From Candidatus Melainabacteria bacterium GWF2_37_15 (GTDB taxonomy: Bacteria > Cyanobacteriota > Vampirovibrionia > Gastranaerophilales > UBA9971), in NCBI GenBank assembly GCA_001784565.1, contig MFRL01000001.1:1-46535 (forward strand): a DNA stretch of 46,535 nucleotides. The letters run 5' to 3'. Under the pieces are notes generated by a model. That model was not told where the DNA came from. It ran no database searches and saw only the letters and a list, made by a program, of their open reading frames with translations. This document shows positions 16,288 to 24,316 of the stretch, piece after piece. Position 1 is the stretch's first letter. Each line of letters begins with the position of its first letter. Both the position numbers and the translations under genes were made by a program.

Positions 16288-16290
16288 GAA

Positions 16291-16854
16291 TTACCTCTCC
16301 GCCTCCCGCTTTATCGACCTCATAATATCTTCCACATCAGACTTAAGATTACTGCTGACAAATACCGGAATGTAAAAACCCGGGTCAGCATATACCTGGC
16401 AATCCAGAATTGTACTATCTCCGTATGGAATGAATTCAAAACAGCCGAATAGCTCCTTAAAACATCCACTAGTCTTTCTAAAAGTCATTCTTCTGTATTT
16501 TTCACTATGATCAAAACAAATAACATAATCAAAACTCGGTAAAAGTTTACATATTTTAACGGAAGTTTTAACCATCTGGTCACTCCCATTATTACTGAGC
16601 ACCCGAGCCTCTTCCACCTGATCAATAAATTTAGAAAGATTTTCTTTCTGCTCCAACACCTGCCATACCTTTTCCTGAGGCGCATTTATAATAATCGCAG
16701 TTTCTGTTCCTTTTACGGAATTCTGCCTAACAGGCTTTAAAACCACACTCCCGCCCTGAAGACTCTGCATATCCTGAGAATCAATAGTAAGCGGATACGC
16801 CGCAGAATAAAAGAAAAAAAATATTGCAAAAGCAAAGACAACCCTTGTCACCAT
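16291..16854 (-). CDS. Exported START-like (SRPBCC) lipid/ligand-binding protein
   Basis: ATG 16854 is chosen because GGGGGGAGAAAGAG immediately precedes it; the product is 187 residues. A signal peptide (MVTRVVFAFAIFFFFYSAAYP) leads into a SRPBCC fold, recognisable from AIIINAPQEKVWQVLEQKENLSKFIDQV and the later beta strands (YRRMTFRKT). These proteins bind hydrophobic ligands in a helix-grip cavity. Export to the periplasm is inferred. There is no operon partner. Confidence 0.78.
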   Translation of the reverse strand: MVTRVVFAFAIFFFFYSAAYPLTIDSQDMQSLQGGSVVLKPVRQNSVKGTETAIIINAPQEKVWQVLEQKENLSKFIDQVEEARVLSNNGSDQMVKTSVKICKLLPSFDYVICFDHSEKYRRMTFRKTSGCFKELFGCFEFIPYGDSTILDCQVYADPGFYIPVFVSSNLKSDVEDIMRSIKREAER

Positions 16855-17061
16855 CTCTTTCTCCCCCCTTTTTAAGTACAATGTTTGAATTTTAACTCTT
16901 TTCCTTCACGGTTTTATGCTACGAAAAGATAGTTTTATTTTTATAGTCATTAAGATATGTAAAATATCTGGATATCTATTTTATTTAATTTTTTTTTGTT
17001 AAAGTAAAAACTATCCAAAAGATATACATAATTAAATAGATAAAAGGAGGCAGTAAAATTT

Positions 17062-17574
17062 ATGAGTATTAGTATTAACTCAACATCAGGTATCACACAA
17101 AACAATTTAGCCGCAAATAAATCTTGCCAGCCTCTTTTAAAGTCAGCACCGCTAGCCTCCGACACATTTGTTTCCAGTAAACAAAAATCCAACGTGAGTT
17201 TTGGAGCCTTACCAGGAAAACTAACACCAATTACAGTAAACCAGATTACAGGGTTTGTCAGAACAATAAAAAAGATGGTTGATGGAAAACTTTCCAAGGA
17301 CTCTGCACACAAAGTTAACACCCATTTAAAAGCAATGTTAGGTAACACTCCTAAGGCAGCAGCAGAAAAAGATAAAAATAACGAGATTTTTAAGGGTTTG
17401 AACTTCAGTAAAATGCTAGAACAACTATTTGATATGCAAACGTCTAATGCCGTATCACGTAAGAACCAGCAGGCAGTAAATCAAGTTTGGCAAACACTAG
17501 AAGCCGGAAAATCCGTTGAAGAAGCCGCAAAAGTTTTATCCCCTTATACACTTCCTGCAAGAGCTTTTAAATAA
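17062..17574 (+). CDS. Lineage-specific protein with N-terminal VSFG motif
   Basis: A 170-residue protein of unknown function with an excellent AAAGGAGG ribosome-binding site. Residues 1-44 are Ser/Asn/Lys-rich and probably disordered, followed by N-V-S-F-G at 44-48, then a helical domain (ITGFVRTIKKMVDGKL, HKVNTHLKAMLG, FSKMLEQLFDMQ, VWQTLEAGKSVEEAAKVL). No signal peptide or membrane segment. It precedes the PBP1A gene by 86 bases, and the two may share a transcript. Confidence 0.72.
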   Translation: MSISINSTSGITQNNLAANKSCQPLLKSAPLASDTFVSSKQKSNVSFGALPGKLTPITVNQITGFVRTIKKMVDGKLSKDSAHKVNTHLKAMLGNTPKAAAEKDKNNEIFKGLNFSKMLEQLFDMQTSNAVSRKNQQAVNQVWQTLEAGKSVEEAAKVLSPYTLPARAFK

Positions 17575-17660
17575 ATTAAAAATAAATATTTTCTATAGAC
17601 AGCAACTCGGGTTTTTATCATATAATCTAACTATAATCCTAATCCCGGGAGAAAAATTTC

Positions 17661-19766
17661 ATGAATACTAATAAAAGAAAAGGCACTATATTAGTTTTAT
17701 TTGCCCTACTCGGAGCATTTTTGCTGGCGGGAGCTATGGCTGGCTTTATGTATTTGCAGAGCCTTCCCTCTATTGAGCAGCTTGAGCAATACGAACCAAC
17801 ACTAACCTCACAGATTGTTTCCAACGATGATGTTGTAATAAGAACCTTTGGCGCCTACAAATACAACAGAGTCAGTATCAACCAGGTTCCCGATAACATG
17901 AAAAACGCCATCACTTCAATTGAAGACAAAAATTTCTATAGGCACAGCGGCTTTGATGTTATCGCTTTAATCAGATCAACAATAAAAAATATTAAAGCCG
18001 GAAAAGTAGTCCAGGGCGCCAGCACAATAACCCAGCAAATCACAAGGATTTTATTCCTTTCTCAGGAAAAAACTTTTACCCGGAAATTTAAAGAGCTGGT
18101 ACTAGCCCACAGATTGGAGAAAACCGTTTCCAAAGACAAAATACTTGAACTATACCTTAATAACGTATACCTGGGCGAAGGTGCATACGGAATATCGGGC
18201 GCAGCAGATATTTATTTTGATAAAAAAGTCAAAGACCTGAACTTAGCTGAATGCGCGCTCATCGCAGGCTTACCGCAGGCGCCGTCCGTTTATAGTCCGT
18301 ACAGGAATCTGGAATTAGCTAAAAAACGCCGGGCCATGGTACTTAAAAGGATGTTAGAAGACGGACACATCACCGCAAAACAGGCCCTCGACGCAACCAA
18401 CTCCCCAGTAATTCTGAGTTCAAACCACCAGGCAAATACCCTGAAAAAAGCGCCATATTTTGTGGATTTAGTAATGAAGGAGTTAAAAGATAAAGCTGGC
18501 CTTGACGAAGATGAAGTTATTAAGGGAGGGTATAAAATATACACAACCCTGAACTACGACTACCAGAAAGCCGCCGAAAAAAGCATGGTGGACAACATGA
18601 AGACCTGGGGTTTAAGCGATTCCTCAGAACAGGCAGCTCTTATCTCATATGATGTAGTATCAGGACAAATCTTAGCCTATATAGGCGGCAAGAATTATTC
18701 CGAAACCCAATTCGATAGAGTTTCGCTTGCAATAAGGCAGCCGGGATCATCGTTTAAAGTTTTTATTTACACCACAGCAATGGAACAGGGCCTCACCCCG
18801 TTCACCATTTATCCTGATGCCCCGGTAAGAGTAGGAGATTGGAGCCCACAGAACTACGGAAGAAAATACCGCGGCCCGCTCCCTCTTTATAAGGCTCTCG
18901 CAATCTCTTCCAACGTGATTGCCGCACAGCTTATAATGGACGTCGGAGTTAGCGAAGTAGTAGATACCGCAAAGAAAATGGGCATAACCACGCCTCTGGA
19001 AAAGGATCCCACCATCGCACTCGGTTCTAACGGGGTCAAAATGGTAGATATGGCCACCGCATACGGAGTTCTCGCAAATGGCGGCATTAAAGTCGAGCCA
19101 TACGGCATTGAAAAAGTCGAAACCTCTAACGGCAAGGTTATCTATCTGGCTAACAACGACTACAAACGAATCCTCGATGTAAAAACCGTGGCATATATGG
19201 TTGAAATGCTAAAGCAGGTGGTCAAATTCGGTACTGGCCGCGCATCTAATATAGACCGCCCCTCCGCTGGAAAAACCGGCACCACTGACAGTTACCGGGA
19301 TGCCTGGTTTGTAGGCTTTACTCCTGACATTGTTACCGCTGTCTGGGTTGGAAATGATAACAACAGACCCACCCCCGGGCTTACAGGCGGCACTGTGCCT
19401 GCTCTTATCTGGCGGGATTATATGAAGGTTGCTACAGCCAACAAGCCTGTTATGGATTTTATGTACCCTGAAGTAATTATGGACACAAACTACGGCCCCG
19501 CCGTCCCCGAACACGAGCTCGAAAAGCTGATTCAGGAAAATGAAAAAGCTGCGGTACAAGAAGACAAAAAAAATAATGAAAATAAAGAAAATAATAAAGA
19601 ACCTAAAGTCGAGGAGGTAAGTGACAGGGAGCCACCGACCCCCGGCGACACTCAAGAGTTTACCCCCGTACCGATTCCCATAAAAGAGATAAAGATAAAA
19701 CCCATCAGTGAAGTTTCTATTCCACAAGACGTCAGGAAGGATCCTGTAGGCATGACCGGGTTTTAG
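17661..19766 (+). CDS. Bifunctional penicillin-binding protein 1A (glycosyltransferase/transpeptidase)
   Basis: Class A PBP, 701 residues, which polymerises and cross-links peptidoglycan. One N-terminal membrane anchor (about 9-31) is followed by a GT51 domain with SIEDKNFYRHSG (catalytic E88), GASTITQQ and LELYLNNVYLG. The transpeptidase domain has the SxxK motif in GSSFK (S363, K366), SSN at 416-418 and KTGT at 538-541. The C-terminus after about 610 is a Glu/Lys/Asn-rich, then Pro-rich disordered tail of about 90 residues. GGGAGA precedes the start. A repeat element follows 30 bases after the stop. Confidence 0.95.
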   Translation: MNTNKRKGTILVLFALLGAFLLAGAMAGFMYLQSLPSIEQLEQYEPTLTSQIVSNDDVVIRTFGAYKYNRVSINQVPDNMKNAITSIEDKNFYRHSGFDVIALIRSTIKNIKAGKVVQGASTITQQITRILFLSQEKTFTRKFKELVLAHRLEKTVSKDKILELYLNNVYLGEGAYGISGAADIYFDKKVKDLNLAECALIAGLPQAPSVYSPYRNLELAKKRRAMVLKRMLEDGHITAKQALDATNSPVILSSNHQANTLKKAPYFVDLVMKELKDKAGLDEDEVIKGGYKIYTTLNYDYQKAAEKSMVDNMKTWGLSDSSEQAALISYDVVSGQILAYIGGKNYSETQFDRVSLAIRQPGSSFKVFIYTTAMEQGLTPFTIYPDAPVRVGDWSPQNYGRKYRGPLPLYKALAISSNVIAAQLIMDVGVSEVVDTAKKMGITTPLEKDPTIALGSNGVKMVDMATAYGVLANGGIKVEPYGIEKVETSNGKVIYLANNDYKRILDVKTVAYMVEMLKQVVKFGTGRASNIDRPSAGKTGTTDSYRDAWFVGFTPDIVTAVWVGNDNNRPTPGLTGGTVPALIWRDYMKVATANKPVMDFMYPEVIMDTNYGPAVPEHELEKLIQENEKAAVQEDKKNNENKENNKEPKVEEVSDREPPTPGDTQEFTPVPIPIKEIKIKPISEVSIPQDVRKDPVGMTGF

Positions 19767-19796
19767 CACACAAAAATTACACATATTTCACACACC

Positions 19797-20003
19797 GTCA
19801 TTCTGAACTTGTTTCAGAATCTTTCCAGCCTGGAATGTTTCATGTTCATTTTTTCTTTTGAACGCAAAAGAAAAAACGAACCAAAAAAGAAAACTGAGTC
19901 GCTTCGCTCCGGTTCCGTTCGCTGCGCTCTCTTCACTACAGTCAGGGGCGTAGCCCCCGAACCCCGCAAGCTGGCTTCGCCAGCTTTGGAAAAGAATCAA
20001 GTT
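19797..20003. repeat. Left copy of an inverted, internally palindromic repeat flanking the 20149-21091 genes
   Basis: From 19843 to 20003 this is, by eye, roughly three-quarters identical to the reverse complement of 21192-21343. Shared landmarks in order are TGTTCATTTT, GAACGCAAA, ACGAACCAAAA, CTGAGTCGCTTCGCTCC, GTCAGGGGCGTAGCCCCCGA and a GCTGGC-GCCAGC hairpin. A GTCATTCTGA end precedes it at 19797. No gene is evident from 19767 to 20148; open frames across it translate repeat sequence. Confidence 0.8.
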
Positions 20004-20148
20004 TTTTATTGAGCTAAATCTATAGTAAATTAATATCTTTACATCGAAAAATCCTTTTAATAATACATAAAGCCATGATATTATCAATTCAGACAAAATA
20101 GATTGATAATAAAAAATTTAGCAAAAATATTTTTAAGGAGTTTTATAA

Positions 20149-20790
20149 ATGCCTAATTTACTTTCTCCAACAGGAAAATTAACGCGAAAACCATACGTAA
20201 TTATCATTTTATCATTATTATTTATAATGCATTTTTATGATAAAGCTCCTACTGAAAATCTAGCAATAAACATAATAATTCTTCTTTTACTATTAGTTGT
20301 TTATATTTTTACTATAATTAAAAGATTAAAAGATATTGGCTGGTCAAGGTTGTTCATAATATTAACTTTTATTCCTTTTATTTCTTATATTTTCCTTTTG
20401 ATATTAGCTTTTGAAAAAAGTAATTCAGGAGTTGAAAAAGTAAAACAATCTTTTAGCTGGGAAAATTTTAAAAACCAAATATTCGGAATTTCAACCATTG
20501 GGTTTTATATTATGTATTTTATTTACGGAATAGTACAATTTTCGGCTATTTATAGTGGAGCAAATGCAATATTTAATAATGGGATAATAGCTTTTATTAT
20601 TGCTGGTTTTATCTGTTATATTCCTTTAATTGGCACTTGTGTCGGTATTTATGGAGCGCATATCGGCTGGGAGATGAGCTGGGCAAGTTCTTTTTTATTG
20701 TTCTTTGCCCCTTATCTTTTAATAGGAAGCTTTTTTCTAATTGGACTGTTAATAGACAAAGTTTCAACTTGGCAACATCAGCATGATTAA
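20149..20790 (+). CDS. DUF805-like multi-pass membrane protein
   Basis: A 213-residue protein with about six hydrophobic segments. The N-terminal part (GKLTRKPYVIIIL ... IIKRLKDIGWSRLFI) resembles DUF805 membrane proteins, whose hallmark is a KRL-x-D-I-G segment. AAGGAG precedes the ATG. Base composition is visibly more AT-rich than in the neighbours, and the gene overlaps the next by eight bases. Together they lie between inverted copies of a repeat, which suggests acquisition as a unit. Molecular function is unknown. Confidence 0.78.
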   Translation: MPNLLSPTGKLTRKPYVIIILSLLFIMHFYDKAPTENLAINIIILLLLLVVYIFTIIKRLKDIGWSRLFIILTFIPFISYIFLLILAFEKSNSGVEKVKQSFSWENFKNQIFGISTIGFYIMYFIYGIVQFSAIYSGANAIFNNGIIAFIIAGFICYIPLIGTCVGIYGAHIGWEMSWASSFLLFFAPYLLIGSFFLIGLLIDKVSTWQHQHD

Positions 20791-21091
20791 ATTAATTTAT
20801 ACTTCAATAATAATGTTGGTTTTAGCTTTTGTTCCAATGCCCTACGGTTACTATCAGCTTTTAAGATTTGTTGTTTCTATTACATCAGGCATTATTGGCT
20901 ATAAAATTTATAATGAAACTAAAAGTATTTCATATAAAGTTATTTTATGGACATTAGTTTTATTACTTTATAATCCTCTTATTAGGGTTCATTTAGAGCG
21001 TGAAATTTGGCAAATAATCAATATTATTACAATTTTAATAATAACAGGTTACTTGTGGATTATTAGGAAAAAGCCCAATCATTTAAAATAA
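20783..21091 (+). CDS. Small membrane protein, partner of the DUF805-like gene
   Basis: A 102-residue protein with three likely membrane segments (IMLVLAFVPMPYGYY, VILWTLVLLLY, INIITILIITGYLWI). It starts eight bases inside the preceding gene, so translation is probably coupled. Like that gene it is strongly AT-rich. No family recognised. Confidence 0.65.
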   Translation: MIKLIYTSIIMLVLAFVPMPYGYYQLLRFVVSITSGIIGYKIYNETKSISYKVILWTLVLLLYNPLIRVHLEREIWQIINIITILIITGYLWIIRKKPNHLK

Positions 21092-21191
21092 AAGTTTTTT
21101 ATTAAACAATGAAGTAGGTAGCGTAAGTACATCAAAATACCCTATAAATAATTACACCTAGTCAGCTCAAGCCCCTCGGCCTGCATCTGAT

Positions 21192-21343
21192 AACTTGATT
21201 ATTTAAAGCTGGCAAAGCCAGCTAATGGGGGTTCGGGGGCTACGCCCCTGACAGTACGTAGCGAAGCGAAGTGGAGCGAAGCGACTCAGTTTCTTTCTTT
21301 TGGTTCGTTTTCTTTCTTTGCGTTCAAAGAAAGAAAATGAACA
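21192..21343. repeat. Right copy of the inverted palindromic repeat
   Basis: Reverse complement of the left copy at 19843-20003, starting with the GCTGGC/GCCAGC hairpin and ending TGAACA. The rest of the gap (21092-21191 and 21344-21550) shows no gene, only low-complexity C/A-rich sequence and a short palindrome (ATGGTATAATACCAT). Confidence 0.8.
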
Positions 21344-21550
21344 AGAACTAAAAAACTCCGCAAAAATCAATTAGCGGACTTCGCCCGCCCCAAAACAACA
21401 AAACCGCACCCCCTCGCAATCCCACCAAAACTATGGTATAATACCATTGATACCTTTCCAATCAATCCCACACCCCCTCTTCCCCAAAAAATCAAAAAAA
21501 AATTTTTCATCAAAAACCGTTCGATTTCGTTCGATTTTTTGGTTAATCAC

Positions 21551-21577
21551 AAAAATAGCTTCTGATAATCAGAAACT
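21551..21577 (-). terminator. Intrinsic terminator of the HD-domain gene, overlapping its stop codon
   Basis: Minus strand: AGTTTCTGA, loop TTA, TCAGAAGCT, then ATTTTTG. The stem is nine base pairs with one G-U and begins within the stop codon. Confidence 0.75.
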
Positions 21578-22139
21578 ACCCCACCCTCAACTGCACCTCA
21601 AAACCAAACTCCCTCTCAAATAGGTCTTTCTTATCCTGCGCCTTGCATATCTCGAAGTAATAGGACGGCGTGTTCAGCTTTAGATAAACAACCAAAACCC
21701 CCACCAATGAATCAAGAACAAAATCCATATCGTTGACAACATTGCAATGCGTTCTATCCAGCGCATCAGACAACCTCACAAAAGCCGCCAGCTTGCTAAA
21801 TAACACATGTCTTTTTTTAGGAAGCCTGCCCTTATGGTATCTGGCGATTTTCCCAATAATTTCCACTTCCCGCTCTGAAAAACCCTCAAGCCTATCCCGG
21901 TTAATCAATATCTGGGCGTTTTTATGATGTCCCTTGGCAGATATATAATACCCGATGTCGTGCAAAAGCGCGCCCGCCTCAAGAAGCTCCCGATCATTTT
22001 CCGACAGGTCATGAATCAGGCCCTTTGTCTTATCAAAAATGATGAGGCTAAGGTTCCTGACCTGCTCCGCATGGCACCGCTCCATCCCGTACTTGCCAAG
22101 CATCCTATTAACGCTGTTTTTTCGGACCTCATTGATCAA
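21576..22139 (-). CDS. HD-domain phosphohydrolase resembling the Ppx/GppA C-terminal domain
   Basis: The TTG at 22139 is the likely start: AGGAGG lies nine bases upstream, whereas the ATG at 22175 has no ribosome-binding site. This gives 187 residues. ALLHDIGYYIS is the HD metal motif, preceded by a histidine in RCHAEQVRNLS and followed by GHHKNAQILI and IARYHKGRLP, the order found in the HD domain at the end of exopolyphosphatase/guanosine pentaphosphatase proteins. The ASKHA-type ATPase half is missing, so it is a stand-alone hydrolase. Its start lies only 28 bases from the divergent xer gene. Confidence 0.85.
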   Translation of the reverse strand: MINEVRKNSVNRMLGKYGMERCHAEQVRNLSLIIFDKTKGLIHDLSENDRELLEAGALLHDIGYYISAKGHHKNAQILINRDRLEGFSEREVEIIGKIARYHKGRLPKKRHVLFSKLAAFVRLSDALDRTHCNVVNDMDFVLDSLVGVLVVYLKLNTPSYYFEICKAQDKKDLFEREFGFEVQLRVG

Positions 22140-22167
22140 AATCGGCTTCCTCCTATACAATAATAAT

Positions 22168-23016
22168 ATGAACATGGAATTAGAAAATTTCAGACTCTAT
22201 CTTGAAATAGAAAGAAACCTCTCTTTCCATACAGTAAAGGCTTATACAGGCGATCTTCAGGATTTTCTGGAACGCGCTGGCAAGGATTTTTGCAGCATGA
22301 CCTATAAAAACATAAGGTCATACATAGCTGAAATCCAAAACAAGAAGTACACAAAGACCACCATTGCCAGAAAAATAGCAGCCATAAAGGCATTTTATAG
22401 GTATTTATACAGGGAAAAACTCGTTGATATAAACCCCGCCGCCAATGTTAAAGCCCCGAAGAAAAACAAAGCCCTGCCTGAATTCCTGACAGAAAGCGAG
22501 ATTAAGAGAATAATAGACCAGGTATCAAACCAGCGTGACCGGGCAATACTGGAACTTTTATACGCAACCGGCATGCGGATTTCTGAACTATGCAGCCTGA
22601 ACTTTGAGAACATGAACCTTGAAGAAAACGAGATAACCGTATTTGGCAAGGGAGGAAAGGAAAGAATTGTCCTGGTAAGCAACAAAGCCAGGAAAATTCT
22701 CTTAAAATATATGGAAAGCAGGGACATAGCACCAAATAATCCTGTTTTTACAAGTATCAATGGAAACAGGCTGCTGCCAAGACAGGTACACAGAGTAATA
22801 GCAAAAGCAGTGCAAAAGGCAGGGCTATCCAAGAAAGTATCCCCGCATACATTCCGGCATACTTTTGCGACAAGGATGCTGGAAAAAGGAGCTGATTTAA
22901 GGGTAGTTCAGGAACTATTAGGCCATGCAAGCATAAGTAACACGCAGATTTATACGCATGTATCGGTAGAAAGATTGCGGCAAACGTATATTAACACCCA
23001 CCCGCGGGCTAATTAA
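22168..23016 (+). CDS. Tyrosine recombinase of the XerC/XerD family
   Basis: From ATG 22168 the protein has 282 residues, close to typical XerC/D length. Catalytic residues are all present: R137 (GMRISEL), a lysine in GKGGKER (161-164), H227 and R230 (PHTFRHTF), H253 (LGHAS) and nucleophile Y262 (QIYTHV). The N-terminal SAM-like core-binding domain spans about 1-95. It probably resolves chromosome dimers at a dif site, but a phage or element integrase role cannot be excluded. No dif-like site was identified. It is divergent from the HD gene, and its stop overlaps a small convergent gene by four bases. Confidence 0.93.
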   Translation: MNMELENFRLYLEIERNLSFHTVKAYTGDLQDFLERAGKDFCSMTYKNIRSYIAEIQNKKYTKTTIARKIAAIKAFYRYLYREKLVDINPAANVKAPKKNKALPEFLTESEIKRIIDQVSNQRDRAILELLYATGMRISELCSLNFENMNLEENEITVFGKGGKERIVLVSNKARKILLKYMESRDIAPNNPVFTSINGNRLLPRQVHRVIAKAVQKAGLSKKVSPHTFRHTFATRMLEKGADLRVVQELLGHASISNTQIYTHVSVERLRQTYINTHPRAN

Positions 23017-23186
23017 ACATCTTCTGGAAGGTAAATACAGTTTTCCCTCAACTTCTTCCTTATTTCCTCATAGGTCAAATCCCGACCATTGCACCTCTGT
23101 TGATACATCGCCACTATCGTCAACACATCATCAACAGACAGCCTTACCATCCTTCTTCCATTAGGATTTTCAACAACATAAGCCAT
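23013..23186 (-). CDS. 57-residue hypothetical protein
   Basis: A short open frame on the minus strand encoding a 57-residue peptide that begins MAYVVENPNGRRMVRLS. It looks like a folded mini-domain: a beta hairpin (VVENPNGRRMVRLSV), then helices DDVLTIVAMYQQ and TYEEIRKKLRE. The composition is balanced and charged, unlike translated noise. AAAGGGCGAG lies upstream of the ATG. It overlaps the xer stop by four bases. No family recognised. Confidence 0.55.
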   Translation of the reverse strand: MAYVVENPNGRRMVRLSVDDVLTIVAMYQQRCNGRDLTYEEIRKKLRENCIYLPEDV

Positions 23187-23362
23187 TCTCTAACTCGCCC
23201 TTTACATTTGTTTGTTTTTTTAGTTATATAGAACTTATCGAAAATTTTCAGGATTGGTTAATGGTATATAGGTTTAAATCATCCATCTGGTGTAGGTAAT
23301 ATGTACTTTATAATTTGTTGTAAACAGGATATTAATTGGAGTATACTAAAATTAATTATAAT

Positions 23363-23393
23363 TTGAACTTTATTTAAAAAACTTCGTTATATA
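23363..23393 (+). promoter_or_regulatory. Candidate sigma-70-like promoter of the exported TrbI-like gene
   Basis: TTGAAC at 23363 and TATATA around 23388 are separated by about 19 bases, with AAAGGAGA and the ATG about 25 bases further on. Weak match found by eye. The gap 23187-23422 otherwise holds nothing recognisable. Confidence 0.3.
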
Positions 23394-23422
23394 AATAGGT
23401 AAACAGGGAAAGGAGAAATACG

Positions 23423-24274
23423 ATGAAAAAAAGCATTAAAACTTTAACATTAACCGGCCTAAGCGGAATAATGCTCGCAACAACAGTACTTCCTGCTTTT
23501 GCTCAGGATTATTCATACAGCAACTACGGCTATAACTCCCAACAAACCCCTCAATATCAGAATCAAAATTACCAGCAAGGCTATCAACAAAGTTACCAGC
23601 AACAAAACTATGTCCCAGTGCAGAATAACTACAGCTTACCTCCTTTACAAGGTCGTGTTGTAAGTGTTCCTCCTGGAACAATGCTCCCTGGTGTTACTGC
23701 TACCAGAAAATTAAGTAGTCAAAACCTTAGAACAGGAGATAGCATAAACGTTGTAATGAATACCCCCTTCTACTATGCCGGCGCAATGGTACTTCCTGCC
23801 GGAACAAGCATACTTGGCACAGTTGTTACAGCAAAACCTGCCGGAAGAGCAGAAGCTAACGGACAATTAATGATCGTATTCAATCAGGCAATTACCCCAA
23901 GCGGACAAAGAATCGGTCTTACAGGCAAATTGGCAACTGAAGACGGATCCGGCCTCTTAAAAGGCGGCACCGGAATGAGTCGTGCTACTGCGGTAGTTAA
24001 GGATACTGCTGTCGGAGCTGGAAGCGGAGCTCTTTTAGGCCTTATTTTTGGTGCACTCTCCGGCGGAAAAGCAGGAAGAGGCGCTGCACTCGGAACCGCT
24101 GTAGGTGGTGGAGCAGGCGCAGTTAAAACTATTATTGATAAAGGAAATGAAGTTGTAATTAATGCAGGAGATCAACTGGACATTATTCTTGACAGCGAAT
24201 TAAGGACAGGCGGCGAAGAAACCAGTAATCCTGCCCCTTCAAACTATAATTCCAACTATAACTACGGATATTAA
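23423..24274 (+). CDS. Exported protein with TrbI/VirB10-like beta domain and glycine-zipper segment
   Basis: The 283-residue product has a signal peptide (TGLSGIMLATTVLPAFA, cleavage after AFA), a Tyr/Gln/Asn-rich low-complexity region (about 30-75), and a domain with VVSVPPGTMLPGV, LRTGDSINVVMNTPFYYAGAMVLPAGTSILGTVV and QLMIVFNQAITPSGQRIGLTGK. This is the pattern of VirB10/TrbI-type beta barrels. A glycine-zipper stretch (AVGAGSGALLGLIFGALSGGKAGRG) follows, then an Asn/Tyr tail. It is likely periplasmic or outer-membrane associated. AAAGGAG supports the start. It lies 42 bases before the TonB gene in the same orientation. Confidence 0.72.
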   Translation: MKKSIKTLTLTGLSGIMLATTVLPAFAQDYSYSNYGYNSQQTPQYQNQNYQQGYQQSYQQQNYVPVQNNYSLPPLQGRVVSVPPGTMLPGVTATRKLSSQNLRTGDSINVVMNTPFYYAGAMVLPAGTSILGTVVTAKPAGRAEANGQLMIVFNQAITPSGQRIGLTGKLATEDGSGLLKGGTGMSRATAVVKDTAVGAGSGALLGLIFGALSGGKAGRGAALGTAVGGGAGAVKTIIDKGNEVVINAGDQLDIILDSELRTGGEETSNPAPSNYNSNYNYGY

Positions 24275-24316
24275 TTTGTGATAAACTTTAAACATTGTAA
24301 TTATTGGGTTTAACTG

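Noticed and set aside
19809-20096. Open frames on both strands inside the left repeat
   Set aside because: They translate palindromic repeat sequence with FERKRKNEPKKK and VRGVAPEPRKL-type segments, a pattern typical of repeat-derived false genes; there is no ribosome-binding site.
22168-23016. Xer gene as integrase of a mobile element in this window
   Set aside because: Length and motifs match XerC/D, and no att-like direct repeats or element cargo are attached; the inverted repeats at 19.8-21.3 kb do not enclose it.
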